64,000 bases of DNA from an uncultured Tolumonas sp. (GTDB taxonomy: Bacteria > Pseudomonadota > Gammaproteobacteria > Enterobacterales > Aeromonadaceae), in contig NZ_OY782757.1 of assembly GCF_963678185.1 (NCBI RefSeq), positions 1,623,001 to 1,687,000 on the forward strand, written 5' to 3'. Below are positions 45,761-58,394 of this stretch, piece after piece. A model generated the notes under the pieces. That model was not told the origin of the DNA. It ran no database searches and saw only the letters and a list, made by a program, of their open reading frames with translations. The first letter of the stretch is position 1. The number at the start of each line of letters is the position of its first letter. Both the position numbers and the translations under genes were made by a program.

Positions 45761-46732
45761 ATGGATCAACAAGTTATCCGCACTCTCGCCGATGACGATA
45801 TGCAAGCGGTAAATCAACTGATTTATCAACGATTGCAATCGGATGTCGCTTTGGTTAATCAGCTCGCCTATTACATTATCAGTGGTGGCGGTAAACGTGT
45901 TCGTCCTTTACTGGCGGTCCTGTCAGCCAGAGCGATTAATTATCAGGGCGATGCACATATCCGTCTGGCGACCATCATCGAATTTATTCATACTGCCACG
46001 CTGCTACATGATGATGTCGTCGATGAATCGGCATTACGCCGTGGTCGTGATACTGCCAATCAATTGTTTGGTAATGCCGCCAGTGTACTAGTCGGTGATT
46101 TCTTACATACCCGTGCCTTTCAGATGATGGTGGAACTTGGCAATATGCAGGTAATGCAATTGCTCTCGGACGCAACCAACCTGATAGCCGAAGGTGAAGT
46201 CATGCAGTTAATGAACTGTAATGACCCTTCTACCACCGAAGATAATTATCTGCAGGTTATTTACTGTAAAACAGCCAAGCTATTTGAAGCTGCGACGCAT
46301 TGCGCGGCAATACTGGCTAACCAGCCTCAGCATGTAGAGCTGGCTTTGCGTGATTACGGTAAATATCTGGGTACTGCATTTCAGTTAATTGATGATGTGA
46401 TGGACTACTCTTCCAGCAGCCAGACCATGGGTAAAAATGTAGGTGATGATCTCGCAGAAGGTAAACCAACATTGCCGCTGATCCATGCAATGGCGCAAGG
46501 AACACCAGAACAAAGTAAACGTATCGCGCAAGCCATTACAGAACGTGACGGAATGGAACATCTGGATGAAATTCTGGATATTCTGACGCAAACTAAAGCA
46601 CTCGAATACACCGTCAGCCGCGCGGAAGAAGAAGCACAGAAAGCAATTAATGCGCTGGCTGTTTTACCTGACTCACCTTATAAAACAGCGTTACAAGTGC
46701 TAGCTAACTTAGCGGTTCATCGCGAAGCTTAA
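45761..46732 (+). CDS. ispB: Octaprenyl diphosphate synthase
   Basis: A 323-residue trans-prenyltransferase that makes the side chain of ubiquinone and menaquinone. The two Asp-rich motifs are LLHDDVVDES (first) and QLIDDVMDYS (second); GGGKRVRPLL binds isopentenyl diphosphate. Divergent from rplU, the standard order. Confidence 0.95.
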   Translation: MDQQVIRTLADDDMQAVNQLIYQRLQSDVALVNQLAYYIISGGGKRVRPLLAVLSARAINYQGDAHIRLATIIEFIHTATLLHDDVVDESALRRGRDTANQLFGNAASVLVGDFLHTRAFQMMVELGNMQVMQLLSDATNLIAEGEVMQLMNCNDPSTTEDNYLQVIYCKTAKLFEAATHCAAILANQPQHVELALRDYGKYLGTAFQLIDDVMDYSSSSQTMGKNVGDDLAEGKPTLPLIHAMAQGTPEQSKRIAQAITERDGMEHLDEILDILTQTKALEYTVSRAEEEAQKAINALAVLPDSPYKTALQVLANLAVHREA

Positions 46733-46748
46733 TAACTAAGAAACAAAT

Positions 46749-46782
46749 AAAAAAAGCCAGACAATGTCTGGCGTTTTTGTTT
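46749..46782. terminator. Bidirectional terminator between ispB and purA
   Basis: A 7-bp perfect stem GCCAGAC / GTCTGGC has T-runs on both sides: GTTTTTG for ispB and TTTTTTTATTT for purA on the minus strand. Confidence 0.92.
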
Positions 46783-46797
46783 TCTACATCGACTGAA

Positions 46798-48117
<1,320 letters not shown>

Positions 48118-48192
48118 TTAAAAAAGGATTCTAACAAAATTTGAGCAGCGCAGAAATGCCCTTGTGGCCTGTTTAGGTAAGAAATTTCCATA

Positions 48193-48220
48193 CAAGAAGA
48201 GGGCTGATGCCCTCTTCTTG
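48193..48220. terminator. 12-bp hairpin between hflC and purA
   Basis: CAAGAAGAGGGC / GCCCTCTTCTTG is a perfect stem with a 4-base loop, 22 bases past the hflC stop on the minus strand. It lacks a T-run and may be a processing or stabilising element rather than a terminator. Confidence 0.5.
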
Positions 48221-48241
48221 TCTAACTCTCTGTATAGCCGG

Positions 48242-49132
48242 TTATTTTGTCGCCGGCTGTTGCGGGCTTTTCAGATATTTAAAGAACTCATTATCTGTAC
48301 TCAGCACCATGTAATCTTTTCCACTCTTGAAGCTGTTTTTATACGCATCCAAGCTACGTAAGAAGGAAAACAGCTCTGGGTTTTGCTTATAAGTTTCAGC
48401 ATAAATACGAGCAGCGGCAGCATCCCCCTCACCTTTCACTTGGCGAGATTTACGCTGAGCTTCCGCAATCATAACCGTAACACGACGATCGATATTTGCC
48501 CGTAACATTTCCGCTTTTTCACGGCCTTGAGAACGATGTTCTCGCGCTACTGAGTTACGTTCTGCACGCATACGCTGATAAATCGAGTTAGATACTTCGA
48601 GAGGTAAATTGATTTGTTTTATTCGAACATCAACAACCTTAATACCCAGCTCAGAAGAGCGCGCCATCTGACGTAAAGCGTCTTCCATCACTTCTGTGCG
48701 TTCACCGGAAACGATATCTTTAATGGTACGGCTACCGATTTCAGAGCGCAGACCATTATTGATTTTCCGTTTCAACAACGACTCAGCCTGAGCACGGCTA
48801 CCACCACCGGTAGCCAGATAAAACTTAGCAAAATCCTCAATACGCCATTTAACGTAAGAATCAATAATTAAGTCTTTTTTCTCAGAGGTGACAAAACGAT
48901 CAGCCTGACCATCTAAAGTCTGAATGCGGGCATCTAATTTGCGCACATCATCAATAAATGGCCATTTCCAATGCAGCCCTGGCTCATAAACCTTGGGAAT
49001 ATCATTGTCACCTTCACGGATCACTTTACCGAATTGAACAACAATACCGCGTTGGCTTTCATCAATGACAAAGATAGAGGATGAAATCAACAGCCCTGCC
49101 GCAGCCAGTCCAATTAGAATATAATTTTTCAT
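48242..49132 (-). CDS. hflC: HflC, FtsH-modulating SPFH protein
   Basis: A 296-residue inner-membrane SPFH protein with one N-terminal helix (residues 5-24) and a prohibitin domain. With HflK it forms a cage around the protease FtsH in the periplasm. Its ATG overlaps the hflK stop by one base. Confidence 0.96.
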   Translation of the reverse strand: MKNYILIGLAAAGLLISSSIFVIDESQRGIVVQFGKVIREGDNDIPKVYEPGLHWKWPFIDDVRKLDARIQTLDGQADRFVTSEKKDLIIDSYVKWRIEDFAKFYLATGGGSRAQAESLLKRKINNGLRSEIGSRTIKDIVSGERTEVMEDALRQMARSSELGIKVVDVRIKQINLPLEVSNSIYQRMRAERNSVAREHRSQGREKAEMLRANIDRRVTVMIAEAQRKSRQVKGEGDAAAARIYAETYKQNPELFSFLRSLDAYKNSFKSGKDYMVLSTDNEFFKYLKSPQQPATK

Positions 49133-50316
49133 TAGTATCTCCCGCTCGTACGGCTGCTGTCGCGTATCGGTGCACTATCCACGCTATCAGCACCTGCATC
49201 ACTCTCTGTTGGCCCTGTTGCCGGTGGATTATTCACCGTTGTGTCAGTTGTGGCAGGCAGAGGCTGCGGTACATTATCTTTTTTGTTGTTGCTCTGATTG
49301 GTACTCATTTTATCTAAAGGAAGATAAATGACGTTATTGTTCCCTTTAGGAACATCAATCAACACTTTATTAGTGTTCTGATACAGCTCTTCCATTGTAT
49401 CCAGATACAAACGTTCACGTGTCAGTTGAGGCGCGGCAATATATTGCGGTAACAATTCATTAAAACGAGCAACTTCACCACTGGCTTTTAATACCACTTG
49501 CTCTTTATAGCCTAATGACTCTTCTTCCAGTCGTTTGACCTGACCACGCGCTTTAGGCTCTGTTTCACGCGCATAAGCTTCCGCTTCACGGATAAAACGT
49601 TGTTCATCTTCTTGTGCCGAAATAGCATCATCAAACGCATCTTTCACTTCTTCCGGCGGACGAGCAGGTAAGAAGTTTACGTCGGCGATAGCAATCCCCA
49701 TATGATAAGGATTAATGATCTCTTCCAGCGTTTGCCAAGTGCCTTGACGCACCTTTTCACGACCACGCGTTAATAACTCGTCCATACTGGTATGGCCAAC
49801 GACATAACGCAGCGCGCTGTCAGTTGCCTCACGCAGACTATTATCCGCATTCGTCACACTGAATAAATAAGCCCGCGGATCTACCACGCGATATTGAACA
49901 TCCATTTCAACCCGAACCACGTTTTCATCTTCGGTCAGCATAAAACCGGAGGAAGGCATTGATTTCACGGATTCAACATCAACCGGGATCACTTTATCAA
50001 TAAAAGTCCATTTCCAACGTAAACCAGGATCGACGGTTTCATGGTATTTCCCAAAGCGTAACACCACACCACGTTCCGCTTCTTCGATGGTATAAAAACC
50101 ACTACCGATCCAGATGACAACAGCTAATAAAGCAAAAATGACGAGACCGGTACTGCTACCTGAACTAGCTGGGCTTTGACCACCAAAGGAGCCTGATAAT
50201 TTACCCCAGACATTTTTCAGTAATTTTTCCAAATCAGGTGGGATCTGACTTTTTCCTGTAGTTTTCCAGGGGTCTCGATCTTTGTCATTATTGTTTCCAG
50301 GCTCATTCCAGGCCAT
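49132..50316 (-). CDS. hflK: HflK, FtsH-modulating SPFH protein
   Basis: A 394-residue partner of HflC. A Gly/Asn/Asp-rich N-terminus (MAWNEPGNNNDKDRDPW) precedes one helix near residues 57-75 and the SPFH domain. The C-terminal tail is rich in Thr, Pro and Ser. Confidence 0.96.
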   Translation of the reverse strand: MAWNEPGNNNDKDRDPWKTTGKSQIPPDLEKLLKNVWGKLSGSFGGQSPASSGSSTGLVIFALLAVVIWIGSGFYTIEEAERGVVLRFGKYHETVDPGLRWKWTFIDKVIPVDVESVKSMPSSGFMLTEDENVVRVEMDVQYRVVDPRAYLFSVTNADNSLREATDSALRYVVGHTSMDELLTRGREKVRQGTWQTLEEIINPYHMGIAIADVNFLPARPPEEVKDAFDDAISAQEDEQRFIREAEAYARETEPKARGQVKRLEEESLGYKEQVVLKASGEVARFNELLPQYIAAPQLTRERLYLDTMEELYQNTNKVLIDVPKGNNNVIYLPLDKMSTNQSNNKKDNVPQPLPATTDTTVNNPPATGPTESDAGADSVDSAPIRDSSRTSGRY

Positions 50317-50369
50317 TCGAGTCTCCGTTGATTCTCATATTGTGTTGTAACTGCCAACGAACTGGCACA

Positions 50370-51659
50370 TTAATCCTGAACGATGAAGTTAAGAATGTTC
50401 TCGCCTTCTTGTTTAACAAGACGTAGCCATTCCACTTCGGAAAGACGGATTTGAATTAAACAATCGCCATCTTCACTATAATTTTCCCGCTGTATTGCTT
50501 TCAATTCATATAACCGGCTGCGTAAACGTGCCGCAGATATCGGCAATTTAAGCTGAAACTCGGCAACCGTAACACTGAGTAGTTCATCCAAGACAGATAA
50601 GAGTAAATCGGTGCCTTCACCGGTCAGCGCCGATAACCATACCGCAACTGGCTTGCCTGTGTCATCTCGCTCAATCCGAGGCATTCCTTCGGGAAGACAA
50701 TCAACTTTGTTATAAACCAGTAGTTGCGGCACTTCATCCGCTTCTATTTCATGCAGAACTTCATCAACCTGAGCGATGTTATCTTGTACTCGTTCATCGG
50801 CACAATCGATCACATGCAACTGTAAATCAGCTTCGCGGGTTTCTTGCAGCGTGGCTTTAAAGGCCGCCACTAAATCGTGCGGTAAATGTCGGATGAAACC
50901 AACTGTATCGGCTAAGACTACCGGCCCCAACTTAGCTAATTCAATTCGACGCAATGTGGGATCAAGGGTGGCGAATAACTGGTCAGCGGCATACACCTTC
51001 GACTGTGTCATGCGGTTAAACAAGGTGGATTTACCCGCATTGGTATAACCCACTAATGATACGACCGGAATCGCATTACGCACACGCGCCCGGCGCCCCT
51101 GTTCACGTTGTTTTTCAACTTTATCCAGGCGACCAAGAATATTCGAAATTTTTTCTCTGATCAGTCGGCGGTCTGTTTCTAACTGTGTTTCACCCGGGCC
51201 ACGCATGCCAATCCCGCCTTTTTGGCGTTCAAGGTGTGTCCAACCGCGCACTAAGCGGCTGGAAATGTGGCGTAACTGAGCTAATTCGACCTGCAGTTTC
51301 CCTTCATGGGTTCGTGCCCGCTGAGCAAATATATCGAGGATGAGTGTGGTACGATCCAGTACGCGACATTCAAGAATGCGCTCCAGATTTCGTTCCTGCG
51401 CAGGCGTCAAAGCATGATTGAAGATAACGAGATCCGCCTCTAAACGACGAACTTCTTGTGCTATTTCATCTGCTTTACCGGTACCGATAAAAAACTTGGC
51501 TTGTGGGGAGTCGCGACGGGTAGTAACAGTGCCTAAAATGGTTGCCCCTGCAGAGGTAGCCAACATTTCCAACTCACGCAAATCTTCTCTGGCAGCTTCA
51601 TCCTTAAAATCGACGTGCACCAGAATAGCCTGTTCTCCGCCTTGATAGCGTTCAAACAA
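50370..51659 (-). CDS. hflX: Ribosome-associated GTPase HflX
   Basis: A 429-residue GTPase that splits stalled 70S ribosomes. The HflX N-terminal domain includes GPGETQLETDRRLI and the G domain has VGYTNAGKSTLFN and DTVGFIRHLP. It lies between hfq and hflK, as in E. coli. Confidence 0.96.
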   Translation of the reverse strand: MFERYQGGEQAILVHVDFKDEAAREDLRELEMLATSAGATILGTVTTRRDSPQAKFFIGTGKADEIAQEVRRLEADLVIFNHALTPAQERNLERILECRVLDRTTLILDIFAQRARTHEGKLQVELAQLRHISSRLVRGWTHLERQKGGIGMRGPGETQLETDRRLIREKISNILGRLDKVEKQREQGRRARVRNAIPVVSLVGYTNAGKSTLFNRMTQSKVYAADQLFATLDPTLRRIELAKLGPVVLADTVGFIRHLPHDLVAAFKATLQETREADLQLHVIDCADERVQDNIAQVDEVLHEIEADEVPQLLVYNKVDCLPEGMPRIERDDTGKPVAVWLSALTGEGTDLLLSVLDELLSVTVAEFQLKLPISAARLRSRLYELKAIQRENYSEDGDCLIQIRLSEVEWLRLVKQEGENILNFIVQD

Positions 51660-51722
51660 GTGATAACTCCTCAGTAACTAACAACGATCTCCCTGCCGGA
51701 ATAGCAGGGAAAATGCAGGTTA

Positions 51723-51977
51723 CTACTCTTCAGACTGAGAATCGCCTTCACCAGCAGTTGGCGTATGATGTGCTACCGGACGAGCAGGAACCACGGTAGA
51801 GATAGCGTGCTTATAAACCATCTGGCTGACAGTATTTTTCAACAGAATCACAAACTGATCGAACGATTCCACTTGTCCTTGCAGTTTAATGCCATTCACC
51901 AGATAGATAGACACGGGAACGCGTTCACGACGTAATGCGTTCAAAAATGGGTCTTGTAAGGATTGCCCCTTAGCCAT
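51723..51977 (-). CDS. hfq: RNA chaperone Hfq
   Basis: An 84-residue Sm-like protein that forms a hexamer and pairs small RNAs with mRNAs. The Sm1 region [19 protein letters not shown] and Sm2 KHAISTVVP are intact; the C-terminal tail is short compared with E. coli (102). Its presence fits the proposed SgrS-type control of ptsG. Confidence 0.98.
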   Translation of the reverse strand: MAKGQSLQDPFLNALRRERVPVSIYLVNGIKLQGQVESFDQFVILLKNTVSQMVYKHAISTVVPARPVAHHTPTAGEGDSQSEE

Positions 51978-52050
51978 GTTATTGTCCTTATAGTTTTGTT
52001 TTAATTGAGCAAGGCGTTAAATATTAAAGTAGCAGATATTATAGAGTACG

Positions 52051-52983
52051 TCATGCGCTTGTGATGCTCTGGCAAACAATATCTGCGTTATTGACTGCGC
52101 CAGTTTCAAGCCACGTCACGTTTTCCCAACCTCTTAACCACGTCATTTGCCGCTTGGCTAATTGGCAGGTTGCAACAATACCGCGATACACCATTTCATC
52201 GTAACTCATCTTCCCTTCCAGATATTCCCACATCTGTCGGTATCCGACACAACGAATAGACGGTAAATCGGAATGCAGATCACCGCGCTGATAAAGCGCT
52301 CGAACTTCTTGCTCAAAACCTTGCGACAACATTAAGTTATAGCGCTCAGCGATACGTTGCCGCAACAATTCACGATCAGTCGGCGCAATGGCAAATTGTA
52401 GTGTGCGGTAAGGCAGTTGTTCACCTTTGGTCTGCGTTAATTCGGTTAACGTTTTACCACTGATACGAAATACCTCAAGCGCTCGGGACAGTCGCTGCGG
52501 ATCATTCGGATGAATACGGGCTGCAGAGACGGGATCGATCTGCTGCAACTGTGCATGTAAAGCATCCCAGCCGATTTGTTCTGCTTCGCTTTCAATTGCT
52601 TGGCGGATAAGCGGATCTGCCGCAGGCAATGGTGACAACCCTTCCAGCAACGCTTTGTAATACAGCATGGTTCCGCCGACCAGTAACGGAATACGCCCTT
52701 GTGCTACGATCGACTCTATTTCCCGTAATGCGTCACGGCGAAAATCTGCAGCAGAATAAGCTTCTGTCGGATCAATAAGATCCAGTAAACGATGCGGCGC
52801 TTGTGCTTGTTCAGCGGCCGTTGGTTTAGCCGTACCAATATCCATGCCCTGATAGACTAATGCCGAATCAACGCTGATGATGTCACATGGCAAACGTTTT
52901 ACTAATTCAATCGCCAGTGCGGTTTTACCCGATGCAGTGGGCCCCATCAGAAATATCACGGTTGGGCGTTGTGGATCAGTCAC
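52051..52983 (-). CDS. miaA: tRNA dimethylallyltransferase MiaA
   Basis: A 310-residue enzyme that prenylates A37 of tRNAs reading UNN codons. The P-loop is [29 protein letters not shown] is the substrate site. It overlaps the end of mutL by eight bases. Confidence 0.96.
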   Translation of the reverse strand: MTDPQRPTVIFLMGPTASGKTALAIELVKRLPCDIISVDSALVYQGMDIGTAKPTAAEQAQAPHRLLDLIDPTEAYSAADFRRDALREIESIVAQGRIPLLVGGTMLYYKALLEGLSPLPAADPLIRQAIESEAEQIGWDALHAQLQQIDPVSAARIHPNDPQRLSRALEVFRISGKTLTELTQTKGEQLPYRTLQFAIAPTDRELLRQRIAERYNLMLSQGFEQEVRALYQRGDLHSDLPSIRCVGYRQMWEYLEGKMSYDEMVYRGIVATCQLAKRQMTWLRGWENVTWLETGAVNNADIVCQSITSA

Positions 52984-54757
52984 GTGAAAAAACCTCTAAA
53001 ATATTTGTAATATCAACGTGCTGCACAAGATGAGTATTCATTTGCCAGTCCGTGATATGGTTTTGCATCCACTGCCACAATGACTGTGCTGACGCCGTTG
53101 AATACTGCAGTGGAATAAGGCCTGGTAATGTTAGCCAGCAGGAAATAAACGAATGCCAGTCTGCTTGCGAAACCATTGCTGGATAACCATCTAATAATTG
53201 CAATAACGCCGGCACCGTAGAAACCAGATCTGTTTGTCTCAGTATTGCAGGGACAGCTTGAATAATCAGTTGCTGACTCTTCGGAGAAGTTAGACGCAAA
53301 CCGAGTTTTTGTAACCAGGAAGCGTATTCGTTCAGCCAATCAGCGGATTGCGTTGTCGGTAATCGTTGCGGGATCAATAAAGGCTGCGAAGTTAAACCTT
53401 CATTCAATAAGCCACTAAACTGAGTTAACCATTGCTGATGTTGAATAGCTCGCAGATCAGCCAGTATTAAAGTGTCACCTTGTGCTGATAATAAAAAACG
53501 TTCACGGAACAAGCGTAATACTGGCCAATCAGCTGTATTGCTAGCTTCATATTCAATATTTGAATGTGCAGAAACAGCAGGCAATTCAGCATGCAACAAC
53601 GCACTGTACGAACGCAACTGTGAACCAGATGGCGAGGTATAACCGCCAGCCGGCGCGGTATATTGATGCTGACTGGTTGCACTGGGCTTTAAGGGTGTGA
53701 CCGGATAGTCAGGTGCAGATTCTGCTATGCCGGAAAAAACATGCTCGGTAGCTTCAGCACTATAAGCGGTCTGTAATGCTTGACCAATAACCTGCACAAT
53801 AAAGTCATGCACCTGCCGGGCTTCATGAAAACGAACTTCATGTTTTGATGGATGTACATTCACATCAACCTGACGCGGATCTAACTGCAAATAGAGCACA
53901 TAAGAAGGCTGAAACGAAGCGCCGCTGTATTCGGTATAAGCCTGTCGAATCGCATGATTCAGCAGCTTATCGCGCATCATGCGGCCATTCACATAACAGT
54001 ACTGCACTTCACCAATATTTGTTAGGGGTTGTGGCGCTAACCACCCATACAAGCGTAAGCCAAGATGTTCACTGTCAACACGCAAAGCAGCTTGCATAAA
54101 CTCATTACCGCAAGCTTGTGCGACGCGTTGTTCTTGTAATAACTCAGTTTGTGCCGGGCGATATTGCCGCAGTAATTTACCGTTATGTTTTAAATTGATC
54201 GCGACATCAAAGCGGCTTAGCGCTAAACGACGTAACAATTCATCAATATGTCCGAACTCTGTTTTTTCGCTACGCAAGAAACGTCGGCGCGCAGGGGTAT
54301 TGAAAAACAGATCGAGGACTTCAACGGTAGTTCCGATAGGGTGTGCCGCTGGTTTAATGGTGACATCCATTTCTCGGCCTTCCGCATAAGCTTGCCAGGC
54401 TTCACTTTGCTCTGCTGTGCGGGATGTCAGCGTTAAACGGGAAACCGAGCTAATCGACGCTAAAGCTTCCCCACGAAACCCAAGACTTTCTATATGCTCA
54501 AGATCATCGAGGGTCGCTACTTTTGAGGTCGCATGTCGGGCCAGTGCTAACGCCAGTTCAGCGCCTGGAATGCCACTGCCGTTATCACGAATACGAATGA
54601 GCTGGATGCCACCTTTTTCCAACTCAACATCAATTCGGTTGGCTCCCGCATCCAAGCTGTTTTCCACCAGTTCTTTGATAACAGATGCGGGGCGCTCCAC
54701 CACTTCACCAGCAGCGATTTGGTTCGCCAAAATAGGTGGCAGTATTTGAATTGGCAT
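52976..54757 (-). CDS. mutL: DNA mismatch repair protein MutL
   Basis: A 593-residue GHKL ATPase linking MutS to MutH. The N-terminal ATP site is [11 protein letters not shown], with DNGSGI and GFRGEAL following; the C-terminal dimer domain lies after a variable linker around residues 340-400. No endonuclease motif was seen, consistent with a MutH-type system. Confidence 0.95.
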   Translation of the reverse strand: MPIQILPPILANQIAAGEVVERPASVIKELVENSLDAGANRIDVELEKGGIQLIRIRDNGSGIPGAELALALARHATSKVATLDDLEHIESLGFRGEALASISSVSRLTLTSRTAEQSEAWQAYAEGREMDVTIKPAAHPIGTTVEVLDLFFNTPARRRFLRSEKTEFGHIDELLRRLALSRFDVAINLKHNGKLLRQYRPAQTELLQEQRVAQACGNEFMQAALRVDSEHLGLRLYGWLAPQPLTNIGEVQYCYVNGRMMRDKLLNHAIRQAYTEYSGASFQPSYVLYLQLDPRQVDVNVHPSKHEVRFHEARQVHDFIVQVIGQALQTAYSAEATEHVFSGIAESAPDYPVTPLKPSATSQHQYTAPAGGYTSPSGSQLRSYSALLHAELPAVSAHSNIEYEASNTADWPVLRLFRERFLLSAQGDTLILADLRAIQHQQWLTQFSGLLNEGLTSQPLLIPQRLPTTQSADWLNEYASWLQKLGLRLTSPKSQQLIIQAVPAILRQTDLVSTVPALLQLLDGYPAMVSQADWHSFISCWLTLPGLIPLQYSTASAQSLWQWMQNHITDWQMNTHLVQHVDITNILEVFSRD

Positions 54758-54758
54758 A

Positions 54759-56429
54759 TTAAATAGTCGGAATAATGATGACCTGCCCGATCAGCAAGTT
54801 ATCGGATTTAAGGTTATTCCGATTACGCAGGGCTTTTTTACTGACACGATATTGTTCGGCCAGCCCGGATAAACTTTCACCGGTTTTAACAACATGTTTA
54901 TGAGAATCAGACTCGGCGGCATTTGCTGAGGTAGCATTTTTTTTGCTGGATGAATTCACCAGCGTGCCACCACCACTTGGCAAGTTACGACCATAGTAAT
55001 CACGTACGCCGCTAAAAATAGCATTGGCCAATTGTGATTGGTAATCTGCCGATGCTAACAAACGTTCTTCCTGCGAGTTAGAAATAAAACCGGTTTCAAT
55101 CAGCAGAGATGGAATATCCGGCGCTTTCAACACAGCTAAACTGGCATGTTCAGGCCGTTTTTTATGTAATGTCGCAACATTACCGATCCGGCGCAGAACA
55201 CGGCGACCAATGTCATAACCTTCACTGCGGGAGTTATCCCAGGAAAGGTCGAGAATGGTTTGTGCCAGATAAGGATTCGGCTCCGTTTCAGCAATCACTT
55301 TACCAGCCCCGCCCAGTAACTCGGTGTGTTTGCTTTGCTGATCTAGCAACTTATCCATCTCTTTATCAACACGTTTTGCCGATAAGATCCAAACCGAAGC
55401 ACCTCTGACCGAATTACTTGGGCCACTATCGGCATGAATAGAGATCAACAAACGGGCATTTTTACGACGGGCGATAGCAGAACGTTCATCTAATTCCACA
55501 AAATTGTCACGCGAACGCGTCATGATCGCGTGCATACCAGGCTGGTTGTTAATGAGATTTTCCAATTTGCGGGCAATACCCAACGTCACCGTTTTTTCAT
55601 AGGTGTGCCCGGGGCCAATGGCTCCTGGATCTTTACCTCCATGCCCTGCATCAATTGCCACGATAAACGGACCACCGCCACTCGGTAAGACCGCTTTACT
55701 GGTATCCGGTGAATTATCCGGCTCATCAGCAGCAGGTGATGAATCGGGTGACGCTAATTCTTCTTTTGAGATCAGATCGCTCAGTTGTATAACACGCCCC
55801 GCTACTGCCTTATCTATTTTGGCTGTAGGCGGTTGCGCTTGTAATACCGCCGTTTTAGACGCAGTGACTGGTGTTTTGGTGGTTTCTGTTTTGACCGTTA
55901 CAGCAGGCGATGTGCCTTCATTTTCATTACGAGATACCACTGCAACTGACGGCACATCTTTTGTCTTGGTTGGTGCAATGTCGGGGGCCGCCACAGACGA
56001 GCCAGCGTTATTACCTGACACCCCGTTTTTGGCAATCAAAGTGCCCGGTTTAATATCAATAACCAGACGATGATGATGGTAGTTCGCTTGTGGGGCTAAT
56101 GAGAAAATTTGCGGTTTTACACCATTGGCCAATGCAAATTCTACCTGTACCACATTACCTGGCAGGCTGTTACGGCGAATGCTACGCAAAAAACCTTCAC
56201 AACCAGCAGTACGGGGAACCGGAAATGGCGTTCCCGTAATATCCTGAAAATCGATGATCAGGCTATTTTTACCGGTATCAATGGTAAAACTGTAATTGGG
56301 CTGACTATCCAGATCAAACACCATCCGCACCATCGCTTTTGTCGGTGAGATACGTAATTGTTTGATCTGATTTGCCGCTGCAGGCCATGCCACTACAGCT
56401 AATAAAATAAGAAGAATTCTAATTTTCAC
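54759..56429 (-). CDS. amiB: N-acetylmuramoyl-L-alanine amidase AmiB
   Basis: A 556-residue periplasmic zinc amidase that splits septal peptidoglycan. A signal peptide ends near AWPAAA, an AMIN domain covers about 20-125, a Thr/Ala-rich linker follows, then amidase_3 with [13 protein letters not shown] and the C-terminal zinc ligands, and a LysM domain at the end ([18 protein letters not shown]). It overlaps tsaE by four bases. Confidence 0.95.
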   Translation of the reverse strand: MKIRILLILLAVVAWPAAANQIKQLRISPTKAMVRMVFDLDSQPNYSFTIDTGKNSLIIDFQDITGTPFPVPRTAGCEGFLRSIRRNSLPGNVVQVEFALANGVKPQIFSLAPQANYHHHRLVIDIKPGTLIAKNGVSGNNAGSSVAAPDIAPTKTKDVPSVAVVSRNENEGTSPAVTVKTETTKTPVTASKTAVLQAQPPTAKIDKAVAGRVIQLSDLISKEELASPDSSPAADEPDNSPDTSKAVLPSGGGPFIVAIDAGHGGKDPGAIGPGHTYEKTVTLGIARKLENLINNQPGMHAIMTRSRDNFVELDERSAIARRKNARLLISIHADSGPSNSVRGASVWILSAKRVDKEMDKLLDQQSKHTELLGGAGKVIAETEPNPYLAQTILDLSWDNSRSEGYDIGRRVLRRIGNVATLHKKRPEHASLAVLKAPDIPSLLIETGFISNSQEERLLASADYQSQLANAIFSGVRDYYGRNLPSGGGTLVNSSSKKNATSANAAESDSHKHVVKTGESLSGLAEQYRVSKKALRNRNNLKSDNLLIGQVIIIPTI

Positions 56430-56893
56430 GATGGATTCAGTCTGGCAATAATAATTTCACCGATGTCCGAACGGGCGGTAATTTCTGCTCGTCTGGCGCC
56501 ATGTTCATAATGCAACGTAATTTCAAGATCCGGAGTGGGTAACCAGCCCATGCCTTTTTCCGGCCATTCAATCAAACATAAACAGTCGGGCGCAAAATAA
56601 TCGCGGATCCCCATAAACTCAAGCTCTTCCGGATCAGCTAAACGATACAAATCGAAATGATAAACCTGCCACTTTGGCAATTCATACGCTTCAACCAGCG
56701 TATAGGTTGGGCTTTTTACTTTGCCCTGATGACCTAATGCGAGCACAAAACCACGCGATAATGTTGTTTTACCCGCACCGAGATCACCATGCAAAAAAAT
56801 GGTGGCAGATTGATGACAGGCCTGAGCAAGCTCTGCACCTAACGCGACGGTAGCATCACTGTCAGCGAGTGTTCGTATCAGCGTTTTTTCCAT
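56426..56893 (-). CDS. tsaE: tRNA threonylcarbamoyladenosine ATPase TsaE
   Basis: A 155-residue ATPase that helps TsaBD make t6A37 in tRNA. The P-loop is [14 protein letters not shown] and the Walker-B-like region YHFDLYRL. The start at 56893 (AAGG ahead) gives the family length; the ORF could extend 46 codons up into nnr. It overlaps the nnr end by 32 bases. Confidence 0.94.
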   Translation of the reverse strand: MEKTLIRTLADSDATVALGAELAQACHQSATIFLHGDLGAGKTTLSRGFVLALGHQGKVKSPTYTLVEAYELPKWQVYHFDLYRLADPEELEFMGIRDYFAPDCLCLIEWPEKGMGWLPTPDLEITLHYEHGARRAEITARSDIGEIIIARLNPS

Positions 56894-58394
56894 GTTGATA
56901 CCTTTGAGGATTGACCAGTTTTTGTAACCAGAAGAATAAATCGGAAGCCAGCATACCGCGCTCACCCTGTTCGCTGGCAATTTCATTCGCCGCTTTGCCA
57001 TGGAGCAGTGCACCGCAACAGGTTGCATCAAACAACGTCAGCCCTTGCGCTAAAAGGGCCGCTATAATGCCAGAAAGTATGTCGCCCATGCCACCGCTAG
57101 CCATACCCGGATTACCTTCTGTGCAAATCGCCATCTGTTTGCCATCAAAGATCAGAGTGCCTGATCCTTTTAATAATACCACGCCACCATAGCGATGGTG
57201 TAATTCCTGAATAGCCGCAAAACGATCAGCTTGAATATCAGCAACCGTAGAATGTAATAAGCGGGCTGCTTCGCCAGGGTGCGGCGTCAGCACCCAGTTT
57301 GCTCTGGACTGCGGATATTGCGCCAACCAATTTAACCCGTCCGCATCAAGCACCACACGGCCTTGAAATGCGATAAAATTTTCCCACTGCTGTTTGCTCC
57401 ATTCATCGAAGCCAAGCCCAGGGCCTGCCACCAACACATCAGGCCATTCCAGCGCGTCAGCGGTAAGATGTTGGCATAACATCAGCTCAGGTCGCCCAGT
57501 AAAGACCAACAATTGATTATCAGGATGACAAAATACCCGAGCTAAGCCCGCACCAGCTCGCAAGGCTGCTTCACCGGCTAAACGGATCGCACCGGGCATG
57601 CCTAAGCCACCACCTACCAATAACACTTTACCGTTATTACCTTTGTGGGCTGTGCGTGCCCGTAATGGTAACAGCGGTAATACCGCGCTGTAATCGAGCA
57701 AACGAACGCCAGCCGTATCGCAATATTGGCTACGGCTGTCTTTTAAGTCAGAAAAATAAAGCTCGCCTGTGAAATCAGCAGCCATGCCGGTTAGCAAACC
57801 CGGCTTCAAACCGACCAACGTCAGCGTAGTCGTGGCATGTACCGCACCGCCCAGCGGCATACCAGTATCCGCATTTAACCCACTTGGGATATCGACAGCC
57901 AGCACCGGCGATGTTTGTCGATTGATAAACTGGATCCATGCTAATAAATCACCGCGCAGTATTGTAGACGGGCCGATCCCCAACAAGGCATCAATGATGA
58001 CATCGGGCTGACCCTGCAGTGATTGTAACGAGCCACAAGAACCACCGGCTTTCAGCCAATCATGCCGGGCTTGTTCCGCCGGAATGCCGGGAGCGGGTTC
58101 ATCAAAAGCAGCAACCTGCACACTATAACCGGCTTGTTTTGCTAAACGCGCCAGCACATAACCATCGCCGCCGTTATTACCCTTCCCACACAAGATCCAG
58201 AGATGACGGGCTTTCGGCCAGCAGAGTTGTAACGTGTGAAATAGTGCTTCCCCCGCACGTAACATCAGCTGATAAATAGAGATATGTTGCGCCGCAATCA
58301 GCTGTTGTTCCATCTGGCGGATCTGTTCGGTGCGCCAACTGTACTGTGGTAAACTCTCGCGTACTTTGATGATAACCGGTGCGCTGTGATTCAT
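56862..58394 (-). CDS. nnr: Bifunctional NAD(P)H-hydrate repair enzyme Nnr
   Basis: A 510-residue fusion of an N-terminal epimerase (YjeF-N, with [12 protein letters not shown]) and a C-terminal ADP-dependent dehydratase ([16 protein letters not shown]), which repairs hydrated NAD(P)H. The ATG at 58394 overlaps the divergent queG ATG in the tetramer CATG; a GTG three codons earlier is possible. Confidence 0.94.
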   Translation of the reverse strand: MNHSAPVIIKVRESLPQYSWRTEQIRQMEQQLIAAQHISIYQLMLRAGEALFHTLQLCWPKARHLWILCGKGNNGGDGYVLARLAKQAGYSVQVAAFDEPAPGIPAEQARHDWLKAGGSCGSLQSLQGQPDVIIDALLGIGPSTILRGDLLAWIQFINRQTSPVLAVDIPSGLNADTGMPLGGAVHATTTLTLVGLKPGLLTGMAADFTGELYFSDLKDSRSQYCDTAGVRLLDYSAVLPLLPLRARTAHKGNNGKVLLVGGGLGMPGAIRLAGEAALRAGAGLARVFCHPDNQLLVFTGRPELMLCQHLTADALEWPDVLVAGPGLGFDEWSKQQWENFIAFQGRVVLDADGLNWLAQYPQSRANWVLTPHPGEAARLLHSTVADIQADRFAAIQELHHRYGGVVLLKGSGTLIFDGKQMAICTEGNPGMASGGMGDILSGIIAALLAQGLTLFDATCCGALLHGKAANEIASEQGERGMLASDLFFWLQKLVNPQRYQHGKNADTNTR